Below, piece by piece: positions 45,122 to 53,305 of a stretch of DNA of 64,000 nucleotides; the stretch's first letter is position 1; each line of letters starts with the position of its first letter. The notes under the pieces were generated by a model, which had not been told where the DNA came from, ran no database searches, and saw nothing but the letters and a program-made list of their open reading frames with translations. The translations under genes and the position numbers were made by a program. Source of the DNA: Microcoleus sp. AS-A8. Lineage in GTDB: Bacteria > Cyanobacteriota > Cyanobacteriia > Cyanobacteriales > Coleofasciculaceae. Location: contig JAMPKV010000001.1 of assembly GCA_039962225.1 (NCBI GenBank), forward strand, positions 558,001-622,000. The letters are read 5' to 3'.

Positions 45122-45766
45122 CTAAACTTCCGTCTTCTCTACGTAGGCAATCTGATTTGCCTGTCGCTTATATGCTTCCTTTAGAGAATCTTTGGTTGAG
45201 TATTGAATAGAAGATTGAGCAGGGAGTGATAAATCATTAAATAGCGACAGTTGAACTGGCTCAATGGATTCGGGTTGCTTTAGCCCATGTAACTCTATAA
45301 GTCTTTCTTCAAGATGTTGATGAGTCTCTAAATTACCGTTCCTCAAGATGTGGTTTATATCTAAGTCAAACTCGCGTAACTGTTGACATACTAAAATTGC
45401 CCGATGACAGGTGATGGGATCTTTTTCAGCACACATCAGTGCAATTGTGTAGGTTTGTGCACCTTTCAATATCCGCTGAATGCCTTGTGAAAATAGCTCA
45501 GTTGAGGCAATTCTTTCATACAAAGCTTTGCCGTCAACATAGCAGGTTGGATCGCTGGGTCTTGCTCCTAATTCACGACCTAGGAACACATAGCTAATTC
45601 CTACATCAAATAGTGCTGTTTTAAATTGTCTCTGGTTAAAGTGGGGCAAATAGCGGCTGTAGGGGTGCGATCGCACATCTGCCAAAGCCGTCACACCATG
45701 TTGTTGAAGTAGGGCAATAAAGGCTTCAATGCTGTGATTGGAGTGCCCAATCGTAAAAAGTTCCAT
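45122..45766 (-). CDS. DUF488 family protein, long form
   Basis: 214 aa. The DUF488 core (residues 1-150) shows LFTIGHSNHSIEAFIALL, ALADVRSHPYSRYLPHFN, YVFLGRELGARPSD and the CAEKDPITCHRAILVC cluster. The pattern of DVR and C-x6-7-C-H-R residues parallels the short form. A ~60-residue extension at the C-terminus is polar and ends KRQANQIAYVEKTEV. First gene of the operon. The two DUF488 proteins probably form a heteromeric pair. Function unknown. Confidence 0.85.
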   Translation of the reverse strand: MELFTIGHSNHSIEAFIALLQQHGVTALADVRSHPYSRYLPHFNQRQFKTALFDVGISYVFLGRELGARPSDPTCYVDGKALYERIASTELFSQGIQRILKGAQTYTIALMCAEKDPITCHRAILVCQQLREFDLDINHILRNGNLETHQHLEERLIELHGLKQPESIEPVQLSLFNDLSLPAQSSIQYSTKDSLKEAYKRQANQIAYVEKTEV

Positions 45767-45828
45767 CGTAAAGAATCCAGTCCACTAGCTGCCATTATGC
45801 CACTGGTGCTGAATCCAGGAGCGATCAT

Positions 45829-45887
45829 CGTCTTGTCTTACCTAGTTAAGATACAAGCAGTAAGCCACTCCTAGGAAATTGTCATGG
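45829..45887 (+). repeat. Right direct repeat bounding the DUF488 island
   Basis: Carries the 19-bp CCTAGTTAAGATACAAGCA (45841-45859) shared with 43796-43814 and continues GTAAG-CC to TCATGG, about 60 bases upstream of the first DUF488 gene. With the left copy it brackets the three genes at a distance of about 2.05 kb. Confidence 0.8.
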
Positions 45888-45978
45888 TAAAGTACAACCC
45901 GTTGCAGTATCTTCGCTAGTGCTGAAGAACTGCCCGAACGATACCCCTGTGGATAATGAACTGCAAATCCTCCAGCAA

Positions 45979-46080
45979 CACCTTACTGCAACTGCTCGAT
46001 TAAGCGATCGCCCACCCGCAACGCATTAGCAATAACCGTTAACCCGGGACTCACACTGGCATGAGATGGGAAAAAACTGG
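45979..46080 (-). pseudogene. Decayed 3' fragment of a GMC oxidoreductase gene (2)
   Basis: About 92 bases (45988-46079) matching 47407-47498 of the intact GMC gene with a handful of changes, including the distinctive ACACTGGCATGAGATGGGAA. Same orientation as the intact gene. Non-coding now. Confidence 0.85.
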
Positions 46081-46110
46081 TGATGTGTTACTAACGCATC
46101 CTACAAGAGC

Positions 46111-46173
46111 CGCGATCGCCCACCCGCACTCGCATTGGCAATGACCGTTATGCCGGGACTAACAAAGGTGACA
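46111..46173 (-). pseudogene. Decayed 3' fragment of a GMC oxidoreductase gene (3)
   Basis: A third, more diverged copy of the same 3' region (GCGATCGCCCACCCGCACTC, then GCCGGGACTAACA), 30 bases after copy 2. Confidence 0.75.
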
Positions 46174-46248
46174 TGCTCCCGACATCTTGCCTGCCACTGA
46201 CAGACAAGAGGGCTATTCGACGGGATGCTTATATTTCTTGGAATTCCC

Positions 46249-47025
46249 TTAATGGAGTTGACTTTGGATAATGTCATCAATCATTGCTTCTAAGTCTGCC
46301 AACGGATAGTCCAAATAATCGGACGTTACCTGAAAGCGGACATAGCGTTCGTCTACATCAAAGGCTTCTGCCAGAAACCCTCCAAAACCCCGCCCCCGTT
46401 TGTCTAGTTCTAGGAAAACTTCCAAGGCTTCTGGGTAGAGGGCGAAAATAACTTCCAACTCATCCAACTGACCCCAATACCGGTCACTGGGTCGAAATTC
46501 AAATTCTTGAACAAACGGATACTTACTGCCGAAATGGGGATTGTACTCACAATCTACTTTATAGAGTTGAAAACCAAGGTTTGCGATCGCATCAAGCGTC
46601 TGCTGCATGAGAGGGTGTGGGTATACCTGAATATAATCAGTGTCTTTCGGGTCAACAGCAACAGAGATATCCAACCCAGTTCGCAGATAAACGGGTTGGT
46701 TGTTCAGGGTCAGTGGCGCTTCATACGGAAGTTGGAACGAAAAAGGAATCACTTTCTCTTCTTGGGGCTGTAAGCGGAAGTGTTCCGATAGACTATATTT
46801 GACTAGTACGCATTCCTCAGTCACCGTTGTATCGTCAACTTCCCGCTTGTATTGGGTTGCAACATACAGGTAAATATCATCAATGTCCTGAGAGACATCC
46901 CCGCCTTTGATGTGGACTTCGCCGTTGAGCATCTCACCCGGAACAAGGGAATCCTCGTACAGACGGGTATCAACTTGTGCTGCACCAATACCGACACTGG
47001 CTAAAAGCTTTTTGAACAGAGACAT
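46249..47025 (-). CDS. Spo0M/SpoOM-like arrestin-fold protein
   Basis: 258 aa, resembling sporulation-control protein Spo0M. It starts MSLFKKLLASVGIGAAQVDT, the standard N-terminus of this family, then GEMLNGEVHIKGG and the two-lobed beta-sandwich (arrestin-like) with IPFSFQLPYEAPLT (about 95-108). The C-terminal region ends DLEAMIDDIIQSQLH. The family is cytoplasmic and of unclear function in non-sporulating bacteria, with links to cell-envelope and division phenotypes in Bacillus. Monocistronic, between the GMC remnants and the intact GMC gene. Confidence 0.88.
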   Translation of the reverse strand: MSLFKKLLASVGIGAAQVDTRLYEDSLVPGEMLNGEVHIKGGDVSQDIDDIYLYVATQYKREVDDTTVTEECVLVKYSLSEHFRLQPQEEKVIPFSFQLPYEAPLTLNNQPVYLRTGLDISVAVDPKDTDYIQVYPHPLMQQTLDAIANLGFQLYKVDCEYNPHFGSKYPFVQEFEFRPSDRYWGQLDELEVIFALYPEALEVFLELDKRGRGFGGFLAEAFDVDERYVRFQVTSDYLDYPLADLEAMIDDIIQSQLH

Positions 47026-47106
47026 ACGTTTTGTTCCTCGTTAAGCGATACCTATCTTAATCCACTTGAAAAGGGAGCTAACTGATGGCAGCATCAATAA
47101 ATCATA

Positions 47107-47131
47107 AACCCAGACCAACTTGGTCTGGGTT
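47107..47131. terminator. 12-bp perfect inverted repeat between GMC and Spo0M genes
   Basis: AACCCAGACCAA and TTGGTCTGGGTT separated by a single C. It lies downstream of the GMC gene on the minus strand, so it may end that transcript; a T-rich stretch follows on the minus strand (TTTATGATTTATT). The remaining 47026-47401 region holds no gene I can support. Confidence 0.5.
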
Positions 47132-47401
47132 GGGTATTTTATAAACTGAACTGAAGTTATTTCCAAGCTCAGGTAAAACCTTTAAGCACCAAGTACCAGA
47201 AAACCAATTTTCTTACGTTCAAAATGTACGGTCGGGCATACCAAAACATGGCTCTCAAATGCGTCTTTTGCGAAGCCTGCTGTGCAGCAGCAAACGCTCT
47301 CCTGAGAAGCGCTTCTGGCTTGATAGAAATGACTTTGTAGGGGTAAGCGGGTCAGCCCACTCACCGAATTGACACTCCGCCGGATGAACGGCAGCGAAGA
47401 G

Positions 47402-48904
47402 TCAATTCAACTGCTCGATTAAGCGATCGCCCACTCGCAAAGCATTGGCAATGACAGTTAAGCCGGGACTAACACTGGCATGAGATGGGAAAAAACTGCT
47501 GTCTACGACATAGAGATTATGCACGTCGTGGGCACGACAGTTCAGATCCAATACAGAAGTTGCCGGGTCTTCTCCAAACCTACAGGTGCCACACTGATGA
47601 GCAACAACCGACGTAGGCATATCACTACGAGGATGGGTTGTGCGGTTAAATACATTGGGCTGAGACTGCTCAACGCTTTTCAATACATCAACCCAACGAT
47701 ACACCAAGCGATCGTGCGCTTCTACATTATTCGCCGTGTAATCAATTCGCAGCTTGTCTCCCACATAGCGAACGCGATTGTCAGGATGGGGCAAGTCTTC
47801 CGTTTTCAACCACCAACCAATTGAATGGGTTGCCAACTGCCGCAAGCCAAAATTTGGCATGAGTCTAGACAATGCCGATAAAACAGGAGGGGCTTCTGCA
47901 AAAATGACATCTTGAAAAATGCCACCAGAATTTTGCACATGACCCATCGGATACGGAAAATCCTTGTCTCCCCAATAAAAATCATTTAGCCCCAGTGTGC
48001 GCGAAAATGACGCAGAATTAGCCATCGAGGTTAACTGCACCACAACTGACAGCAGTTGTTTCATCAAATTTCGCCCCACCTGATTAGAGCTGTTCGCAAT
48101 TCCGTTGGGGTGTTTTTCGTTGGCAGACCGCAGCAGCAATGCCGCCGAATTCACAGCTCCACAAGCAAGCACCACAATATCGCCTAAAAACAAATAGGAC
48201 TGTTCCCCAATTTTTGCCTCAACCGCTTTTATCTCTGAGCCTGATGGGTTGGTATGCAGACAAACGACCTGAGCCGAGGTTCTGAGCGTCACGTTTTTGT
48301 TGTTGAGGATTGGGGTAACTCCGGTGTCTTCAGCATCGGTTCTACCGTGTTCGCCCAACCCTAGCGGCAAATGAACGGGATGCAACCCCTGCTTAGAAAG
48401 GGTGTCGCCAATGCGTTGCAGCATCGGCTCATGAGCAACTTCCGGAAACGGATAGCCTTCGCTATGGGGCGGTTCGGTGGGGTCATCTTCGACTTTACCG
48501 TGTACTTGATACAGCTTCTCGGCTTCTGTGTAGTAAGGCTCAAAGTCCTGATATTTTAGTGGCCATGCGGGAGAAATTCCACTCTGATGCTGCACTTGCT
48601 CAAAGTCACGTTCGCGCATTCGCTGCAAAACGCCACTCCAGATTTTTGTATTGCCACCAACCGCATAATACGTTTGTGGAGAAAACGGCTCTCCTGTATT
48701 GTCGTACCAGGATTCAGGTGCGTGAAATTGCTCTTTCTTAAAAACTTCTGTATCGACCAACTCTGAGCTTTCGCGATAGATCAGTTCTCCCCGATCGAGC
48801 AGCAATATCTTTTTACCAGTAGATGCCAGCTTTCGCGCCAGCGTCCCGCCGCCTGCACCCGTGCCAACAATAATTACGTCATAGTATTGGTCGTCAATGA
48901 TCAT
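47402..48904 (-). CDS. GMC family FAD-dependent oxidoreductase
   Basis: 500-aa flavoprotein of the glucose-methanol-choline family. The N-terminal dinucleotide-binding motif VIIVGTGAGGGTLA (about residues 10-23) is followed by LLLDRGE. The GMC substrate-domain segment is AVGGNTKIWSG (about 82), and the C-terminal catalytic region is VAHQCGTCRFGEDP, then LYVVDSSFFPSHASV with the active-site His in the expected position. The HQCGT(C/M)R motif is typical of bacterial sorbitol/gluconate dehydrogenase-like GMC enzymes. No signal peptide is evident. Substrate unknown. Three decayed copies of its 3' end lie 1.2-3.7 kb downstream, so the gene was once amplified here. Confidence 0.88.
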   Translation of the reverse strand: MIIDDQYYDVIIVGTGAGGGTLARKLASTGKKILLLDRGELIYRESSELVDTEVFKKEQFHAPESWYDNTGEPFSPQTYYAVGGNTKIWSGVLQRMRERDFEQVQHQSGISPAWPLKYQDFEPYYTEAEKLYQVHGKVEDDPTEPPHSEGYPFPEVAHEPMLQRIGDTLSKQGLHPVHLPLGLGEHGRTDAEDTGVTPILNNKNVTLRTSAQVVCLHTNPSGSEIKAVEAKIGEQSYLFLGDIVVLACGAVNSAALLLRSANEKHPNGIANSSNQVGRNLMKQLLSVVVQLTSMANSASFSRTLGLNDFYWGDKDFPYPMGHVQNSGGIFQDVIFAEAPPVLSALSRLMPNFGLRQLATHSIGWWLKTEDLPHPDNRVRYVGDKLRIDYTANNVEAHDRLVYRWVDVLKSVEQSQPNVFNRTTHPRSDMPTSVVAHQCGTCRFGEDPATSVLDLNCRAHDVHNLYVVDSSFFPSHASVSPGLTVIANALRVGDRLIEQLN

Positions 48905-48920
48905 ATAAATCTCCTATTAG

Positions 48921-49066
48921 GGGGAAGGGGGAAGGCAGAGGGCAGAAGGCAGAAGGGAAAGAGAAGGCAGAAGGCGGAGGCTAGAAGGCAGTAGGAGGCA
49001 GAAGGTAGGGGGCAGAGGGCAGAAGGCGGAAGGCGGAAGGTGGTAGAAGGAGGGAGGTAGCGGGAA
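48921..49066 (+). repeat. GGCAGAA-type heptad repeat array
   Basis: Purine-only stretch built from variants of GGCAGAA, GGCGGAA and GGGAAG units, immediately upstream of the GMC gene and 30 bases before the four-helix-bundle gene. Units vary in order. There are no unique spacers, so it is not a CRISPR. Confidence 0.9.
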
Positions 49067-49099
49067 GACTAGAAATAGGATGTTACTTGGATATTATTT

Positions 49100-49456
49100 A
49101 TGAGTCACAGGGAGCAGTTTATTTGGAAGAAGGGAGTGGAGTTGGCGGTTAAGTGTTACAAGCTGACACACGGCTTTCCGCGATCGGAAGTTTATGGTTT
49201 AACCAGCCAAATCAGACGAGCATCCGTTTCAGTTGCGTCCAATATTGCTGAAGGATATGGTAGGAAAACCAAACAAGAATATGTTCAATTTCTACACATT
49301 GCTTTGGGTTCGTTACGAGAACTCGACACACAATTGATCATTGCCCAACAAGTTGCTCTAGCTGAAGGCTCAAAGTTCATTACCCCCCTAAACGATGTCG
49401 AAGAAATGCAAAAACTTTTAGTCGCAACCATCAACAAACTCAAATCACATACCTAA
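49100..49456 (+). CDS. Four-helix-bundle (S23/Avd-like) protein
   Basis: 118 aa, of the family first seen in 23S rRNA intervening sequences and related to the accessory variability determinant of diversity-generating retroelements. Visible: FIWKKGVELAVKCYKLTHGF, YGLTSQIRRASVSVASNIAE with the characteristic SNIAEG(Y/F)GR, and FLHIALGSLRELDTQL. It is predicted to form a basic homo-oligomeric helical bundle that can bind nucleic acid. No reverse transcriptase or variable repeat is present here. It sits alone between GGCAGAA repeat arrays of both orientations. Confidence 0.85.
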   Translation: MSHREQFIWKKGVELAVKCYKLTHGFPRSEVYGLTSQIRRASVSVASNIAEGYGRKTKQEYVQFLHIALGSLRELDTQLIIAQQVALAEGSKFITPLNDVEEMQKLLVATINKLKSHT

Positions 49457-49488
49457 GTGGGTGGTCAATAGATATTTGTCATTGAGTC

Positions 49489-49543
49489 AAGGCAGAAGGC
49501 AAATGGCAGAGGGCAAATGGCAAATGGCAGAGGGCAGAAGGGA
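49489..49543 (+). repeat. GGCAGAA/GGCAAAT repeat array
   Basis: About eight heptads alternating GGCAGAA, GGCAAAT and GGCAGAG, 30 bases after the four-helix-bundle stop codon. Confidence 0.88.
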
Positions 49544-49610
49544 AAACGGTTTGAACCACATTGTTTATCTTTCTTTACATAATTATCTTTATTCATGCCT
49601 TCCTACTTAA

Positions 49611-49667
49611 TCCTCTTCTGCCTTCGGTCTTCTCCCTTCTGCCCTCTGCCTTCTCCCTTCTGCCTTC
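49611..49667 (-). repeat. TTCTGCC repeat array (reverse orientation)
   Basis: Pyrimidine-only stretch (CTTCTGCC, TTCTCCC and CCCTCTGCC units) abutting the stop codon of ctaE. It is the complement of the arrays at 48921 and 49489, so a transcript spanning both could form a long imperfect hairpin. Confidence 0.88.
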
Positions 49668-49669
49668 AT

Positions 49670-50278
49670 TCACTGCCAGACATAAATTAGCGTGTACAAC
49701 ACGATCCAAATGACATCAACAAAGTGCCAGAACAAAGACGTTGCTTCAACACCAAAGAAACCGTTGTCGTAGTTACCGGGGATAAAGGATCGCCCCAACA
49801 TCAAGGTTTGCAGCAGAATTCCGGTGAGAACATGCAAGCCATGAAAGCCAGTTAATAAAAAGAACGTGCTGCCGAACAAACCTGACTGGTAGGTAAATGG
49901 TAAACCGTGCCATTCCACAGCTTGCCCAAATAGGAAATAGCTACCCATCGCCATAGTGGCTAACAGAAATAGGCGAAAGCCCCACAGTTTTTTATCGTGT
50001 AAATAACGCTCAGCCACGTAGATCACAAAACTACTGGATACCAGCACGATCGTATTAATGAGTGGCTCTCTAGTTTCCAAGCCAGTAACGCCTGGTGGAT
50101 ACCAGTCAGGGCTGGTGGTTTTGTAGACAATGTAACCTGCGAAGAAGCTCAGGAAGATGACACTTTCCGACAGCAGAAACACGATAAAGCCAAATTTGCT
50201 GTTTCCAGCTTCGTCATGCTCCTGGTGCTGCCGAACGTTAGCTTCAACGTCTTGTGCAATCGCCTTTTCTGCTGTCAT
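49670..50278 (-). CDS. ctaE: Alternative terminal oxidase subunit III
   Basis: Heme-copper oxidase subunit III of 202 aa with five predicted membrane helices (for example FGFIVFLLSESVIFLSFFAGY near 27 and FHGLHVLTGILLQTLML near 143) and the conserved FHGLHV and FWHFVDVIWIVLY segments. It supports subunit I stability and proton uptake. Start overlaps the ctaD stop by four bases, so translation is coupled. Length is usual for cyanobacterial CtaE. Third structural gene of the oxidase operon. Confidence 0.93.
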   Translation of the reverse strand: MTAEKAIAQDVEANVRQHQEHDEAGNSKFGFIVFLLSESVIFLSFFAGYIVYKTTSPDWYPPGVTGLETREPLINTIVLVSSSFVIYVAERYLHDKKLWGFRLFLLATMAMGSYFLFGQAVEWHGLPFTYQSGLFGSTFFLLTGFHGLHVLTGILLQTLMLGRSFIPGNYDNGFFGVEATSLFWHFVDVIWIVLYTLIYVWQ

Positions 50279-51984
50279 GATGTTGTCTTCTGCGTGAAAG
50301 ATTCAGGAAATTCAGTCAAGCCTGGGTTAGGAACGTTCCCTACCAATGGTTCGTTGCTACCGTAGCCGTAGGGACGCGAAACCACAATCGGCGTTTCTTC
50401 AAAGTTTTCTACTGTGGGCGGTGAAGAGGTGAGCCACTCTAAGCCGTATGCTCGCCAGGGATTGTTGCCCACTTTGTCGCCCCGAATCCAGGAACTCACC
50501 ATGTTGAGAATAAACGGTAGCGTAGACAACCCCAACAGAAACCCGCCAAGACTCGCTAGGACATTCCAGTAGGCAAATTCTAGGTCATAGGAAGCGACAC
50601 GACGGGGCATTCCCATCAATCCAGCGGGGTGCATAGGCAGGAAGGTTAACGCCGTTCCCAGGTAAGTCAAGGCAAAGTGCAGTTTGCCCAACCCCTCGTA
50701 GTACATACGTCCAGTCATTTTAGGGAACCAGTGATAGATTCCGGCATAGATGCCCATCACAATCGCGCCATACAGTACGTAATGGAAATGTCCGACCACA
50801 AAGTAGGTGTTGTTAACGTGAATATCGATCGGCACAGAAGCCAGAAAAATTCCGGTAATTCCAGCAAATAGCCAGTTACTAATGCCGCCCAGCGCAAATA
50901 GCATTGGCGTGGTGAAGCGAATCTTGCCACCCCAAATCGTTGCAACCCAGCCAAATACTTTAATACCGGACGGAATGGCAACCAGCATAGATGTCACCAT
51001 GAACAGTATCCGCATCCAAGCAGGAGTGGCACTGGCAAACATATGATGCACCCACACCACACCACTGACAACCGTAATCAAAATAGATGATGCCGCAATC
51101 ACGCGATAGCCAAATAGGGGTTTACGGGCATGAACGGGCAAAATTTCAGAAAACATACCAAACGCTGGCAGAATCATCACATAGACTGCCGGATGGGAAT
51201 AAAACCAGAAAAAGTGCTGATAAAGTATAGGGTTGCCGCCCCGCTCTGGTGCAAAAAAACTGGTGCCGATCGTGATATCGAGCAACAGCATGACTGCCCC
51301 TCCGGTCAGTGCAGGCAGTCCATATAGTTGAATTAACTGCGCCCCCAGCACTGCCCAGACAAAGGCAGGGGTTTTAAACCAAGTCATTCCCGGTGCCCGC
51401 ATCCGGAAGATGGTGGTGACAAAATTCACCGCACCCATGATCGAAGACACACCCGAAATTGCCACTGCCAAAATCCACAACACTTGCCCGTTAATCAGAT
51501 GTCCGGTTGGGTTTTGCAAACTTACAGGCGGGTATGCCCACCATCCAGATTGTGATGCGCCTCCCGGCACTAGAAAGCTGGCAAGCATGAGAATGCCCAC
51601 CACCGGAATCATCCAAAACGAAACCGCATTGAGGCGAGGAAATGCCATATCTCGTGCCCCAATCATCAACGGCACTAGATAATTTCCCAGCCCCACTAGA
51701 ACGGGGAATGTCCACATAAACAGCATGATCGAGCCATGCATCGTGAACAGCGCATTATAAACGGTGCGATCGACTAGATCGGCTTCGGGGGTAATCAGTT
51801 CACCCCGCATTACCATCGACAACAAGCCTCCAATCAGGAAAAAGACAAAAGACGTGACAATATATTGGATGCCGATGACTTTGTGATCCGTGCTGAAGGT
51901 GAAAAATCGCTTCCAGTTGTCGGGCGCACCGGGATATGGCTGTCCGCGAACGACTTCTGGAGCATCGATCGAGATGTTCGTCAT
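50275..51984 (-). CDS. ctaD: Alternative terminal oxidase subunit I (A2-type)
   Basis: Catalytic heme-copper subunit, 569 aa, twelve membrane helices. Heme and CuB ligands are visible: TMHGSIMLFMW (first heme His), SHPAVY (His264, CuB), VWVHHMFAS (two CuB His) and VGHFHYVLYGA (heme His pair). The segment around His264 reads Tyr262-Ser263-His-Pro-Ala-Val-Tyr, not Gly-His-Pro-Glu-Val-Tyr. Loss of the D-channel Glu with gain of YSHP is the signature of A2-type oxidases. Together with the subunit II lacking CuA ligands this marks the ARTO (alternative respiratory terminal oxidase), probably a quinol oxidase. Confidence 0.94.
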   Translation of the reverse strand: MTNISIDAPEVVRGQPYPGAPDNWKRFFTFSTDHKVIGIQYIVTSFVFFLIGGLLSMVMRGELITPEADLVDRTVYNALFTMHGSIMLFMWTFPVLVGLGNYLVPLMIGARDMAFPRLNAVSFWMIPVVGILMLASFLVPGGASQSGWWAYPPVSLQNPTGHLINGQVLWILAVAISGVSSIMGAVNFVTTIFRMRAPGMTWFKTPAFVWAVLGAQLIQLYGLPALTGGAVMLLLDITIGTSFFAPERGGNPILYQHFFWFYSHPAVYVMILPAFGMFSEILPVHARKPLFGYRVIAASSILITVVSGVVWVHHMFASATPAWMRILFMVTSMLVAIPSGIKVFGWVATIWGGKIRFTTPMLFALGGISNWLFAGITGIFLASVPIDIHVNNTYFVVGHFHYVLYGAIVMGIYAGIYHWFPKMTGRMYYEGLGKLHFALTYLGTALTFLPMHPAGLMGMPRRVASYDLEFAYWNVLASLGGFLLGLSTLPFILNMVSSWIRGDKVGNNPWRAYGLEWLTSSPPTVENFEETPIVVSRPYGYGSNEPLVGNVPNPGLTEFPESFTQKTTS

Positions 51985-52074
51985 AAATTACTAATCCTTG
52001 AGCGATTCCTTACGGGACGCTACGTTAACGCTAAATGAGAGCAAGCCACATCAGGCAGGCGGACGGCTCAGATA

Positions 52075-52095
52075 CCCGACTTCTTGAAAGTCGGG
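52075..52095. repeat. Palindrome between ctaC and ctaD
   Basis: CCCGACTT-CTTGA-AAGTCGGG, a dispersed cyanobacterial palindrome type, in the 122-base gap between ctaC and ctaD. It could attenuate or stabilise the operon message. Confidence 0.6.
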
Positions 52096-52106
52096 GATCT
52101 TGTTTT

Positions 52107-53102
52107 TCACGAATGGTTTAGGACTGCTATATCCGGTTCATGCTTAGGGGCATAATTCACCACAGGCGGCGGTGCAGGTGGGATGGTGTCCCAACCGCGA
52201 ACGGCTACCTTGTCTTTCGTTGCACCTTCCCGATCGTTTGCTTGGCTATACTCAAAAGCAGCCTGATTAAAGGCAGGGGTAGGCGACTGAGAAGCAGCAT
52301 CGGCAAGCCATTGTTGATACTCGTTGACTGGCTGAACAACGACATCTGCCTGATTTGCCGCAAAGTAAGTGCCACTAAACATGGAATCGCGCAGGCGATA
52401 GGTTCCAGTTTTAACCGGAGTCAGTTCAAAATCGATTTCGCGATTGGGAACGATATCTTGCTTGAGGCGAAATGCTGGAATGTAAAACCCATGCAACACA
52501 TCCTCCGATCGCAACGTGAACCGCACCCGGCGATCGACAGGTAAATGTAACTCAGTGCTGGTGATATCCTGTTTTGGATAATGGAAAATCCATGCCCATT
52601 GCTTAGCAGTCACGTCAATTTGCTCAATGGGAGCAGTTTCCATTGCATTCTGAATATCCTGCTGAGGCGTGCTATCAAAGGGTTTAGCGTAAGCAGATTG
52701 CATCATCTCAGGCATGTGCAAATGCACCAGTTCCATCGGACCCCGCACCGCCATTTTTTCGTAAGTACGATAGCTGACAAAGGAAAGCGTTAACACCAAA
52801 ACCAATGGCACTGCCGTCCAGACAATCTCCAGCCAGGTATTGCCTTCAATCGGAGGCCCATCGCTCATGTCATACTTACTGGCACGATGAAAGACCAACG
52901 AGTAGAGGAAAGGGCCGATTACACCTAAGTAAATGAATGTGCCTAACCCAGTGAAGAGACTAAATAAATCATCCTGCAACTTCGCTTCTGCTGCCGCTTC
53001 TGGCGGAAACCAGGAATAGGATTGCTTCGCCATCCAAAAGCTAGCCAAGGCAGCCAGGATGGCATAGACCGTCATTATTAGAATTGCGCGGAGTTTGAGC
53101 AT
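52107..53102 (-). CDS. ctaC: Alternative terminal oxidase subunit II without CuA site
   Basis: 331 aa with three hydrophobic segments (an N-terminal helix about 5-25, then about 48-70 and 93-112) and a periplasmic cupredoxin domain. In ordinary subunit II the CuA site is H...CxExC...H...M. Here the first His is kept (His204 in LHGFYIPAF), but the cysteine loop is replaced by Asp239-Ser-Met-Phe-Ser-Gly-Thr, and no Cys occurs in the domain. CuA cannot be bound. This is the known feature of cyanobacterial ARTO (CtaCII) and points to quinol as electron donor instead of cytochrome c or plastocyanin. First structural oxidase gene, separated from the DUF2231 gene by about 200 bases of tandem repeats. 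Confidence 0.92.
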   Translation of the reverse strand: MLKLRAILIMTVYAILAALASFWMAKQSYSWFPPEAAAEAKLQDDLFSLFTGLGTFIYLGVIGPFLYSLVFHRASKYDMSDGPPIEGNTWLEIVWTAVPLVLVLTLSFVSYRTYEKMAVRGPMELVHLHMPEMMQSAYAKPFDSTPQQDIQNAMETAPIEQIDVTAKQWAWIFHYPKQDITSTELHLPVDRRVRFTLRSEDVLHGFYIPAFRLKQDIVPNREIDFELTPVKTGTYRLRDSMFSGTYFAANQADVVVQPVNEYQQWLADAASQSPTPAFNQAAFEYSQANDREGATKDKVAVRGWDTIPPAPPPVVNYAPKHEPDIAVLNHS

Positions 53103-53139
53103 GACAGCGATCAGACCATAGTTAGAACAGCGAACTGAG

Positions 53140-53216
53140 AGGAGAAGGCAGAAGGCAGGAGGCAGAAGGCAGGAGGTAGAAGGCAGGAGATAGAAGGTAG
53201 AAGGTAGGAGGAGGAA
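53140..53216 (+). repeat. GGCAGAA/GGTAGAA array between DUF2231 gene and ctaC
   Basis: Purine-only heptads (GGCAGAA, GGCAGGA, GGTAGAA variants) upstream of ctaC, inside what is otherwise one operon. Confidence 0.9.
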
Positions 53217-53221
53217 AAACT

Positions 53222-53304
53222 AAGGGTTACTTCTGCCCTTTGCCCTTTGCCTTCTGCCTTCACAAAGGGTTACTTCTGCCCTTTGCCCTTTGCCTTCTGC
53301 CTTC
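53222..53304 (-). repeat. Perfect 40-bp direct duplication of a TTCTGCC/TTTGCCC array
   Basis: 53222-53261 and 53265-53304 are identical 40-base units (AAGGGTTACTTCTGCCC then TTTGCCCTTTGCC) separated by ACA, ending one base before the stop codon of the DUF2231 gene. Complementary in type to the array at 53140, so the two could form a stem in the operon RNA. Confidence 0.92.
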
Positions 53305-53305
53305 C

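Noticed and set aside
47182-47364. 60-codon minus-strand frame between GMC and Spo0M genes
   Set aside because: No ribosome site or recognisable pattern. The DNA resembles eroded intergenic sequence.
48921-49543. Repeat arrays considered as CRISPR
   Set aside because: Units are 7-base purine heptads in irregular order with no unique spacers and no cas genes.
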